Assembly: GCA_026874595.1 (NCBI GenBank)
Contig: CM049311.1
Coordinates: 50,967,676-51,031,675, forward strand
From: Sipunculus nudus
Lineage: Eukaryota > Annelida > Sipuncula > Golfingiida > Sipunculidae
DNA: 64,000 bases
Reading direction: 5' to 3'
Shown: in pieces, positions 25,901 to 38,200 of the stretch
Layout of the letters: each line of letters opens with the position of its first letter
How positions within the stretch are numbered: the stretch's first letter is position 1
Position numbers and translations under genes: made by a program
The notes under the pieces: generated by a model
Seen by the model: only the letters and a program-made list of their open reading frames with translations
Databases searched by the model: none
What the model was told of the DNA's origin: nothing

Positions 25901-27313
25901 TTTTGGAACAGGTTAAGTAACCTATGCATGTCGTAGAATCGCAGGTCAAACAATTATTTTGAATTTGTTTTGGGTTCAGTCATAAATGGAAAATATTTAA
26001 TGAAAATTGTACTGAATTGTTTTATGGCTAAATAGAAAGACACTAAAAGACACTAAACCTTTAAATCTTGTAGTTTTTTGTGTTATAAATCTAGTAAGGA
26101 GAAGAATAAGAATTGAATATATGTCATATGAATGGAAAGTGAGTGGAATACAGAAATTTGAAGATTTTTGGTGAATAAAAAAATGCTTCTTGTACATGCA
26201 GTCAATGATGACTTCGAATTGGAAACAATGATTTGAGGTAGTTTTTTTTTCAAATATTGGAAGTATGGGTTTTTGAATTGTCAGTTTGTATACATATATA
26301 TATTCACTCCAGTATAGTATACATATATTATATAGAAATACCTGATTCATTCTAATAAACAACAGAAAAATGTAAGTTACAGGCCTTGGAGAGCGGTGTA
26401 TAAAATCAACTTGCGCATTTCATAACATGATGTCAAATACGTTTGGTGTCAATATCTCTGTGTCTTAATTATTCTATTGAAATCTACTTATACTGGTTTA
26501 ACAACTGAACGGAACCGAATCGAATAAAGATATCTTGGTTTAAGAATAGATATGCTTATGACATACTTTCTGACAGCACTCTCCTTAAAGCGTAATTGAA
26601 GCTTGGTCCAGAAATGTGTCATTTAGGCCAACTGGAAAGTATAGGGCTTCGATCTCTGTCAATACTTTGTACAGTGAACATCGCGTACATAAAGCTACCA
26701 TTATTTGGGAACATTTAGAAATGAAATTACCACATTTTTAATTTGTTCTAACTTTAAAATATCGATGCTGGTATTGTGTTACGTTTCAGCTCTGACTGGT
26801 CAGTGCATATATTAACACAGTTGTCGAAAAACTTCATATTAATTCTCGTCTTCATATCTATTTCACACTATTACATGTATAATTGCCTCCGCAAGGAGGA
26901 TATATGCGTTCGATCATTCCCGTTCGTGTGGTTGTGTGTTTTGTTCCGTCACACAGTCATGAACGGAATCTCATTAAATTTTCAGGGTAACTCGAAAATG
27001 GGCCAATGAAGAATCGATTGGTTTGTCGTGTGGATCTGGCACATGGACCGGTACAGGAACGTCATCAACGACCATTCACAAATATGAAGTCACATATGTA
27101 TTAATAAACCAGGGAATATGGGCCGATTAACTGAATGTTAATGGCTTGCATTCTTAAGAATGCAGGTTTCTAATCTGATGTAATATTGCATATATACAGT
27201 TGTGTACACAGCATATAGAGGAACGATTTTAATGTAGGGTTATAACAGTTCAATTTTCTTTTCCACATTGCGTCTTTGCAATAAAAAGTTGTTTACCTCA
27301 ATCTTCTGCTTAC
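19918..27313 (-). other. Inferred intron between the PHD and FLYWCH exons
   Basis: This 7.4-kb stretch holds pearl-like copy C (22860-24235). Degenerate CCTGTTGCCAAAT-type repeats occur at about 24580-24730. A segment with GGTGGCGCAACA near 25131 resembles a piece of the GGTGGCGCCACC family. No exon was recognised on either strand. Confidence 0.45.
22860..24235 (+). mobile_element. Pearl-like element, copy C (diverged)
   Basis: It aligns in order with copy A: TTATGCAT...TTTTATTATTTTTAAA at the left, a 13-base G-run (23170-23182), ACTTGACATGGTGT (near 23305), ACCTAATTTCTGGC (near 23492) and the eroded terminal motif CTAAAGTCAGCTTAACTT near 24213. The (GACG)n tract is decayed to GACGGATGAC-like traces near 24157. 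Confidence 0.6.
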
Positions 27314-27544
27314 CTTCTTGCTGCAGACGACACATATCCAGTCTATGTTGACGTCATCCCTGACGGCTTTACGGTAGTCGTCCCTGGTGACCCCTGACTG
27401 ACAGACTCTGTGCTGCCACGAGTTACAGATGTCACACTGCAGCGCCTCCTGGGAGTCGCTGACAGTCCGGCTGCAGGAGGCACATGGATACGGCACTTGT
27501 CTTGACCTTTTACGGAGCTTCATGTTAATGTAATGATGCGACAT
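27314..27544 (-). CDS. PHD-finger exon (probable first coding exon of the PHD/FLYWCH gene)
   Basis: ATG at 27544 opens 77 codons that end in phase 0 at a GTAAGC donor (GT at 27313-27312). After a basic N-terminus (KLRKRSR) comes a complete Cys4-His-Cys3 PHD signature: C21, C24, C37, C40, H45, C48, C71 and C74, with the typical W69 two residues before C71. PHD fingers bind histone tails or act as protein interaction modules. The next compatible exon on this strand is the FLYWCH exon at 19917-18884, also phase 0. Upstream 5' UTR and promoter are not resolved. Confidence 0.7.
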
Positions 27545-28222
27545 TATAACGGGCCTATACTTTTATACCTAATGATACATAGAATGTTTATTTAAGGTAC
27601 TGCATGCAGGGCACAGATTTCATTTGAAACCTTACATCAGAGAACCTTCTGTATACCCGCATAACTTTGATGTTTTTCAGTAAACCTAAAACATTTAAGG
27701 AAGGCAGCTACTGAGCCCTTCCTTTGGTCACTATGAGGTAGAGTTGAGCAGTTCTGTCACTTAGTGGAGACTCACACTGATGACCACAAAGCAAGCTACC
27801 GTGGGGCTCCCATGCGTGAATATTACCCAATCTGGCCGTGCATGGTATCAAAACCAAAGGTGTGAAAACACTCGGACCAGCCAGCTCGAGTTAATTAGCT
27901 AAATGAGGATGCATAATTAATCGGATTATTCATAAACCACGCTTCATGCTTGTGCCCTATTCATGTACAATATTGAAACATGGTGCACTGGATTATAATC
28001 GAAATCACCAATAGGAATTCCATTAGGCAGTCGTCTAATTTCAACAGAAAGTAGTTATTTCAGCTCCAAATTAACATATATATTTTAATAATCCCTGGAT
28101 AAAAAGCTAAACTGAATGAACAAATGCAACTGCCGTTTCTTTTTATCATTTATATATGCACAGCAACTATATTCGGCACTAGTGACAGCAAGCATGTTTC
28201 ATTATATTATGAAATACTGACC

Positions 28223-28255
<33 letters not shown>

Positions 28256-28625
28256 GGGGTGGACATCCGGTATGCGTATGTGTGTGATTCATAAATTATT
28301 TAATTTTAAAAAAAAAAAAAGACTCTTTATTGGATTCAATATGTATGATTCTGGAGAGAGAGAGAGAATGACGATATGTAAGCAGTAAATGTTCTTATGT
28401 TGAATTGACGCTAATAAATAAAATATATATTATTGCGTCTCTCAGTTTTGCAATACAATATATACTCGGACACTGCGGTGTCGTGCACATGTTACACAAA
28501 ATATAAGTTGTCCGTTTGTTTTTAAAGCAGTTATATCAATTAACATTGTATTATAGTTTAAAGCAAGATTCGTGTTGGTAAGTTGGGATTGGTAGGCCTG
28601 CGGCATGATGGCTGCGACTTGCCAT
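27545..28625. other. Intergenic sequence between divergent genes
   Basis: This lies right of the PHD exon start. It contains a GA microsatellite and a 13-base A-run near 28308. No gene was recognised. The PHD gene promoter is expected here, but no motif is claimed. Confidence 0.4.
28224..28254. repeat. (GA)n microsatellite
   Basis: About 31 bp of pure GA. A smaller GA run lies at about 28354-28366. Confidence 0.95.
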
Positions 28626-29153
<528 letters not shown>

Positions 29154-32100
29154 TATTGAAGATAAATGGTCCACATATATAAACAATGAAAGAATTTATT
29201 ATAAGAAGATCATAAACACAGCCTTCAACATTATCACCATCAGGATCACCTTGAATCCCTAATTTCACAAGACATTCCTGCAAGAATGGCAAATAACCTT
29301 TTATCGAAGTTTGATACATTAGCTGTTGTTACTTAAAATCAGATATCTGATTTTGATTTAAGTTATATTATAAAGGCACATTCTTCCTATAAACTTAATA
29401 TTTAATGCCAAAAATGTTCTAAATTTGCCGACGAAAATAGATGTACAAATAATGTTCTGGTTTGAAATCGAGTCCTCATTATGGCATAACCTATGTATGG
29501 TTTCACAGAATATATATATATATTACATGTATATGTTTTAATGTAATAGTAATTCTGGATCGCTGCCTACTCTCCTAAGGTTAAATTGATTTTACATAAA
29601 TCAATGCCCAGGTTTACGTTTAACGCGAAGCTCATTCATTATAAATTATAAATCGTTGAGTTCTACAGGCATGTATATTCTGTCTGTGATAGGGGTGCTC
29701 AGCAGATTACTGCATAGAGTGGTCATGCATGGCTGCTGTTGCTCTCCGGACCGCTCCGCTCCGATTTCATTTAATTCCATTCAATTAATTCAAGTTCTTC
29801 TATTCCGTTCTATTCTATCCTGTTCTATTCTGTTCCGTTCTATTTTGTTCCATTCATTCATTCATGCATTCATGCATTCATGCATTCATGCATTCATGCA
29901 TTCATTCATTCATTCATTCATTCATTCATTCATTCATTCATTCATTCATTCTATTCCATCTATCCATTCATCTTTCCATCCATCTTTCCATCTTTTCATC
30001 CATCTTTCTATCCATCAATTCATCCATCCAATCATTCATTCATATAAGTGGCCTAACATAAACTTTGTTACCAAGGGAACAACATTCTATTATTATTACT
30101 CGATGAGGTTATCCAAAGCTCTCAGACGGCGAAGCTGATCAGCGCAGGTTCCGACTTGACAAGAACAATATAAGGAACTCAGAAACCAGATGATAAAATA
30201 ATCATTGGTTTGATTGACCAAACAAGTACATATTTACTGTGAATAGAAGATTTTTTTATCAGATAAACATTATTAGAGGGATGCTAGAACATGAATGCTT
30301 ATTTCATTTTAAGACATGTAGAACTGTATACTTATATTTGTAATATAAAAATAAAACCCATATGAGCGTTTGTGTGTATATGTGTGAACATGAAAAATGA
30401 AAAAGTCGTTCGTGCGTGAGTTTGAAAATGTGTAAATGTACATATTTATAAGTATTTACCATTTAAAAATAGGTATACATGTAATCACAGTGCTAAAAAG
30501 GTGAATGCAAGGGTGTGCGTGAACAGACATTCCCAACAAGATGTGTATGTGCGTGTGTGTCAATGTGTGTGTATGTTTCTTGGGGGAGGGGGCACCAGGC
30601 CGACTGTATGCATTTACAATCATAATATGCTAGTTCACACTCATACATATACACATGTTTACGCACACACAGGCAACGTACACGCATCCTTGATAACAAT
30701 TAATGAGTAAACAGAGCAACTAACCCGTGTGTTTATATAAATTATCATTAAATTATTAACGCCCAATTGAATAAACCTTGCCAGTGCCGTACAGTCGATC
30801 TGTCCATTTCTTATTTTCTGTCAGCCAAATGCTACCTGTTCGGATCAACTGTTCCAGGAAACGGCCATTTATTGTGACACTATAAATTTCCGCTAATTGT
30901 GAGGAAATAAAAACAATAGTAATAAAAAAATTCAAATTAATTTTAAAAACAGACATACTAGGCCTACATAACAAATGATTCGATCTTAAAAATATAGGAA
31001 AATTAAGTATTCATAAAATATGATTATATATTAACATTTAAAAAAAAAAAAAAAAAAAAACCTGTCCTCGAATTCATTATGTTGACAGGCAAATTATAAC
31101 TAATTTACTGTCACAAATCTTTTTTTTAATAATGAAATTTAACGCTTAAAGTTTTGATTTTCGAAATTGCATATTGATTATCTATACAAATAAAATAAAA
31201 TTATAAAAAATTAAATTATTCCAATTAAAACTGCTAATTTATTTAATTTGATTCAATATTATACATGTTTGCGCAGGATGTCAACTCGCAAACACAAAAA
31301 ATAACAGAGCTTGACCTTTGTGGTATTATGTGTATATGTTAAATTCTGACAGACAATATTTTCATTAAAATTCAGTTTAAATGTGCAGTCTCATTTGATA
31401 TTTTACGTTTCACCAATGATCATTGCGTATGTCCATGGTTCAAATATACGGACGTATACTTTTACTGCGACATCTAGTCATTCTCCTAACATATTTGAGT
31501 ATTAGTATTTCAGGCTGATAAAACATTAGACTATCAAAATAAATCAAGTTTTATGTAAAGCTAAAGTTTATTCTATAGCCTTATGTTGTGTTACTGAATA
31601 TAACATGTTTATACTCATAGAAGTTGTAACTAAAATATGTTGATAATATAAAATGTGAAACCACACATGGAGAGTAGATTCTCACATCCGGTTGAGTTCT
31701 GTCAAATTTGTCACTTTTCCAGCACTTTTCGTGACATATTGCTATAAAAAGAAGAATTCTCATGTAATGGGGTTCCTCGCAGTTACGGAGAAGTAAGGTC
31801 TAATGAGACTCTTTTTACTAATCGGGAATATTGATAATATTCATGCTGTGTTGTCTCAAGGCGGGCGTTGTCAAACTCGATGAAACTTCGTCGGCCCAGT
31901 GCCAGTAATATGATCATGACACAAATCACTCAATGATTCATCACAAATACTGGAAAAAAACCCTGTTTACATCAAAGTGAACTCATACGTGTCCTACAAC
32001 AAAACATCGAAACAGGAAGTTAAATAAGTTTTATCTGTGATAATCAATTTCAAGTGACCTGCGTCAGTATTGTTCATCCAGGGACAGTGGTATACAGGAA

Positions 32101-32188
32101 ACATTTCCTGGATTTCAGAGAAACTTCACTGTACAATTTTGAACTTTGAAAATTAGTGCAAACAAATAAAGGCTATAAGACAGAAAAT
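29154..32188. other. Intergenic sequence up to the TSG101 start, including its presumed promoter
   Basis: It holds simple repeats: pentanucleotide TTCTA-like and CATT at 29798-30040, GTGT-rich at 30540-30580, and a ~20-base A-run at 31040-31060. The last few hundred bases before 32189 should contain the TSG101 promoter and 5' UTR. No TATA box or confident factor site was identified. An in-frame TGA 42 nt upstream of the ATG supports the annotated start. Confidence 0.4.
29850..29952. repeat. (CATT)n/(CATG-CATT)n microsatellite
   Basis: Tetranucleotide CATT with a GCATTCAT subset at the left. It is preceded by TTCTA/TTCCG pentamers and followed by CATC repeats to about 30040. His-Ser-Phe-Ile frames through it are artefacts. 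Confidence 0.95.
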
Positions 32189-32230
32189 ATGGCAAGTCAT
32201 GAAGCATATCTTCACAGTGCATTAACGAAG
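32189..32230 (+). CDS. TSG101: TSG101 exon 1 (start)
   Basis: Codes MASHEAYLHSALTK, then a GTAAGC donor. A at -3 and G at +4 give a good start context. An in-frame stop lies 42 nt upstream. Ends in phase 0. Confidence 0.9.
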
Positions 32231-35200
32231 GTAAGCAATGTCAAGCCCTCTCTTATTAAATAATAGGTTGAATTTACCAGCCCCGCATACCAGCTTATCC
32301 AGGAGTGTCCAGAGCCAATGTTGTTACATTTGGTTTGATTGACAGCTAACTGGTCAAACATCCTGCATATGTATGCTCACAAAAAGAATTCCAACACCCA
32401 TTTGGCACAGAGTCCTGTGAACATGGGTTACTGGACAGGATAGCTGTCAGTCAAAACAAATATAACTACAGGCTCAGAAGGATTTGCTAGATACCCATCA
32501 GGTGTGTTCACAAGGCTTCATGCCAGCAGGGTTTCTGGCCTGTCTGTCTGAGCCTGTGGTCTATGTAGTATGTACATAGGTTGCTTGACCCTATCAAGTC
32601 AAGCATAGTCAGTTCAATCTATGTGGAAATAATTCAAATTAATCAATTTTTTTATAGCTAAGCCTATATTGAATCAGATCACTGCACATAATGATCAGCT
32701 TTAAACTCAGTTGTTTGTAAAAAAATTAAAAAAAATTTGATTATCATATTACATCGTTGGTGGCCTTTGGCTGTATGCTAATTGGATACCTTTGTGCCAC
32801 TTGTCTTTCATTATCAACAAAAAAATACTCTGAATGAATACATAGAATTACATATCATTGTGAACTTGTATCCTCCACAGATTGTAATTCTTAGATGAAA
32901 AATGACCTGATCATACAGTTTAAAGTTCCGGCACTTCTTATGAGCATGCACACTGACACTGTTAGACACATCTTTGGGAGCTATTTCTTCGGCACCGACT
33001 GACAGACATACCAGAAAATTTGCTGTTTTTCAAGCATTTAGTAATAAATAAAAATTTTATTTAATTTTAATTGTAGCACTTTATGTCAGACCTCCTTTGA
33101 GACTACACATAGACTCAAAATACGCAAAATTATAAAAGAAATTTCATAAATATGACAAAAGCCAACTGCTTGATTAAAGATTGACTACAACCTAAGCAGG
33201 TTTTAAAATAAAAGCTATGTACCGGGTATTCACTAATTAATGTTTAAACAAAAGACATATATTAATATATGGTCATTGTTTATAGGTTTGTGATGAAGTC
33301 CATATAATTTTTTAATGAAAATATATGTAGGCCTACTCCTTTAACATATTAAGGAATAAAGGAAAATTGATTAATATAATGGGCTTTATTGATAAATTTA
33401 TATTTGCATGTATGCCTATAACTTTAAATTTCATCCATAATTTGCACAGAATATTACTCATATTGCTGATGTTTGTATGTACCTATAGCTCTTCACTTAA
33501 TAGCGTGAACCAGAAATAGTCCGGACCTTTAGCTCTGGGGCAATGTGGCTCTCTAGAGAGAGTTTGTTACACCATTTGGTTGGTTACTTGGGTTTTGGTT
33601 ATTTGGTTGGTTTTTCTGTTAGCTATATTACTCAAAAGGTTATAGAGGATTTTGATCAAATTTGCTTGAGGGTTAGGGTATCAATTAAATCTTGCAGGTA
33701 ACTATGGTCACCATAAAACTTAACTAAGGATTCTTTACCATTATAACTTGGTCACACAGGATTAATGGTTTAAATCCTGACTCAGGGCCAAAGCCATATA
33801 CTGAAATAAGGGGCTGCCTTTGTCCTAGAAAGCAGAGCTCACCTGTTATCCAACCATGGAGTTGTTGTACCATGACAGACTACATTTTAGATATTTGATA
33901 AAGTTCTTGATTTTTATGCAGTATACATGAATATTTGTGTGATTTGTTCTCCAATTACAGTATCGATACCCTGATAAAGCGAAGAGAGATATCCTAAATG
34001 GAATACAGAATTACTCTGATCTTCGACCAAAGTTAGATACTTTTGGTAAGTAATCAATAATTTTTCTTCCAGCAAGTGTATTGTAACAATAATAATAATA
34101 TAAAATATAATAATAATAAACTGCATTTAAAGAGTGCAATGCCAAATACAGCCCTATAAAATATAATGACATATAGCAATTACAAAGTTAAAGCTCTCTT
34201 AAAAAGAAACATTTTCAACATCCTTTTTAAAAAAATAAATGTCTGTCTGTGATCTTTTATTCTGAGGTAAACTGTCCCACAATGTTGGTTCACACTCCAC
34301 AGTGACAACAAGCACAGTATCCATAATATTTCAGGTTGTTTTTTGGCACTTCCAGTTTTAAACTTTGCATAGACCAGAAGTTTCATATTGAAACATACAC
34401 CATGGGCAGGCTTGAAAGGTAACATGGTGCCAGCCTATGGAGTGCTTAAAAACTAATTACACAATCTTATACTCAGGGCTTTCATTTATGGGCAGCCAAT
34501 TTCAACATTAAAACCTTGGGGAGTTTGATTCAGGTTCCTTTGATGTTGGATGTCTATCCCAATGCTCTTTCCTGTCTGATTGAATCTCCTTGTTATAATA
34601 GACAAAATCATAATATACCCCCCTAACTTATGCTTAATTATCAGTGATGGATGTCAATTTGAAAGAGTCCAACCACTATGGGCTCCTCTTTTTTTCCACA
34701 TGATGCCTAATGTTGCATACTGAGTATAAATAAGTTGTCCCCAGTTATTAGCCCCCCCCCCCATTGGTCATGGTTAACCTGTCTCCTCCTACCTGGTAGG
34801 TATTATTATGTTTCATGGACAGGCATTTTATTTAAAAAGCCACTGTTTAATAGCCATGTGTTTTTGATATATACTGTGGTTGTCTTCTTATTTGTGGTGG
34901 TTTCAAATTCGCGATATTTTTGGTCGCTCCCTGACCGCGAAAATGAAACCGCGCAGTTTTGAATGCACATATACCAGACCATAATCATTAATTTCAGAAG
35001 CTGCCGATAGTTTGCGACAGTTGATATCTATCTTCAGCTACGTATTGGTTGTCCATCGAGCCTGGTGCATATACGATAAATGATTCAGGGAGAATGCTGG
35101 GCCCATTTTAAATAATATCGGTTGGCTTTGATGCAAAAAACCGGGACCCTTTGCAGGTGCGTGCTAACTCCGGCGGACGCGCCCGGCAGTTATTCCTTTC

Positions 35201-38200
35201 CCCCGGCACATGACTGGAAAGTGGAAAGTGTCAATGCCCGCTGGGCAGTAATATTTAAAAATTTCGTGTATGTGTGCCAAGTTAGATGACATCCAGTGCC
35301 GCTTAAAAATGAATATTGAGTAGAAGGTACTCGTTCACATTGTGCCGTATTTAGTCATGTTAATGAATAAAATTTGCCACTAAAGTAGTGAACATAGCCG
35401 CTAGGGTTGCGCCACCTTGTAATTGTATAAAAGACTAATTCTGTGAAATCATGACGCGCAAAACGATGTATGATTGGCTAGTGATGACGTGAGTTTTGAA
35501 TATATTTGAAAGGTCGCAGTTCATTTTGGGGCCAAAGTGCCTTAAAACAGTGGAATATTATGTTTTGCTTCAGATTTTAACTGTGAGAAACTGAATACGG
35601 TTCCTTCTTCCACCTATATGGAAGTAATTAGCAACATATATAAATGGCATTCAAATTATTCTGGGCACATCCCTGCCTTTGATACTGAACAAGGGGGCTA
35701 CCTACAGTACAGGCGTCCCTTGTTGGTTGAGCAGGTGATTACTACTCGACTTTTAATTAACAGGAGTAAGATACCCTTATCAAGACAGTTCCCGTAAACA
35801 AAGTTAATATACCGTTTTGTAGTTACAGGTTGGTTTCTCGACACACCTTAATAACATTTGAGTTGTTTTTAATGAGCCTCGGCCCTGAACTAATTACAGC
35901 CAGCGGGGTCAATGCCTCCCGCAGGCGTCGGCTCAGCCGTCTGTGAATGTTCGAACATGCGATATCCGGACAGAGAAATAGGAGACCTAGATAACAGTGA
36001 AATCACCGGTAAATGAAACTAATTTTGATAATGAAATATACTACTAGACCAATGATAGAGCGCGAAAAAGGAACCCCGTGAAACTTTTAAAAATATAAAA
36101 ACCGCGAAAATTCAGCCCCGCCAATATAAAGGCAACCACAGTAATGAAAATGCATTAATGCTTAAAAATGACAATGGTAAAAGCTTTGCCAACCCTGCTT
36201 GACTAAGTAGACAGTGGCCTGTGAAAATTGTTGTCACTATATGGATGGTGATAACTGATAAATTATATTTACAGTTAAAAGTAAGATCTCATTGAAATTA
36301 TTAAAAACAAGCTTTCTCTTTATTTTTAGTATTCAATGATGGGCAAAGGAAAGAATTCCTGAGTTTAGAGGGAACTATTCCTGTTGTATACAGAGGTGAG
36401 TCCTTTTATCAATTTTTGAAAATATAATTGGTTTCACACTAATTATTCTAAAGTTTTCTAAAGTAATTTTGATAAAAATACAGGTATAAAATAGTTTTCA
36501 TGGCTTGAAGTGTGAATAAGGAAGAGTAATCTTTAATTATCTTATTACTGAACATAAATTAATTTTTAGTAGAAATATCTCTTGTTTTATATAATTTATC
36601 AAAAAAGGATATTTACACATGTATGTATAACATTGCTACATCTGTTAGTGTTATTGCTCATTACAGTTCTTTTAAAGAATTATTGTCTTATTTTTACACA
36701 TTCTTTGTTTATTTAACTAGTTTTAGGTAATACACATAACATCCCTGTTTCTGTTCATTGTTTCAGGTAACACATACAACATCCCTGTTTGTTTATGGTT
36801 GATAGAGACACATCCATACAATCCTCCAATGGTTTATGTTAAGCCGACCAGTACCATGTGTATTAAACCCAACCAGAATGTGGACAATAACGGCAAGGTA
36901 TACCTGCCGTATCTTCATGACTGGAAACATGTAAGAAATAACTTTTCTGCAATATAATGAACACATTTTTGTACCCAGCACCATAAAAACCAGTAGAACT
37001 TGTGTTAAGTGAATCAGACAAGGAGTGGTGGTGGTGTATTTTTGCATTCATAAAGCCTTTTTGTAGGCATGTACTAAAAATATTGTAAACATTATAATTA
37101 TTCTGTGTTGAAGAGGAGGTTTATACATGTAGCTGAATAAGGGTAATTTAACAAATATGATAGTGTAGTGCAGACTTTGTTCTAAAATGCTGTAATGACT
37201 GCAATATTTGTTTGTCAGCCATCATTTTATTCATATTGTTGACATTACTGTGTAAACAGTGCCAGAAATTGATGCTCTATTACTCATAAATATGTTCTTT
37301 TTCCATGTGCAGCCCTTGTTTTGTTACATTAAAATTTCTTGTATTTGACTGAAAAAATAAATACAGTGTCAAAAATGCAAGTACATGCCTGTAGAAAAAG
37401 TGCTTCACCCAAACATTTTGCTAAACTTCACCATTACACCATTATGAATTGCTTCATTTTGGTGTACACATATAAAATTATCAAAACATTAAAATCGAAC
37501 AAAACATTTTAATAATATTCTCAGGAATAACAGTGGATAAAGTTACTGAAGTAAAAGTATGTTTTACATTGTGTAATGAAGTTCTGTTTGCTGTATAGAT
37601 GCTAAGTGCCTGTTAAAGTAGTAAATTTGGAAGCAGTCCAAGGAGATCAATACCCATATTCATGTCAACATGCAATGTGTCTCAGTAAGATTTCATGTAT
37701 CATTGTTACTGTACAGTCTTGTAATAATCACCCTTGAGACATGGCAGTGAGCTCTGTCCCTGGATGTGGTGCTGGGTTCACCTGGTACATGATGTACAAT
37801 GAAAGGGATGCTTCTCCTTCATGACTGTGTGCTATTCAGAAAGAAATGTCCAGATAGCTGTTTATAAAAAAAGATTGCTGTCATATACTTAACAAGTTTC
37901 CCAGGAAAAATGTGCCTTTTGTAACTCATACTCTATAGGGCCCTTCATTTTGCAGTATAATCCTTTTAATATATTTATACCACCAGAATCGCTTGATAGA
38001 GAAGAAAGAGGCTTTTCAGTTATTGATCTTAAAATAGGATATTGTTTGGTACCGTGCTCAATTAGACAGTTCTAATACATCTGGCATCTGATATAAATAA
38101 TATAGCATTACCATACATTTTCTTTTCTTGAGTTTTTTTTAATTCATGTAAAAATAATACTAGTTTGTCTAAATGGAAGCCTGTCTAAAGAATTTGTGTG

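Noticed and set aside
29656-30138. 160-residue frame rich in His-Ser-Phe-Ile
   Set aside because: Produced by the CATT/CATC tetranucleotide repeats; no protein features outside them.
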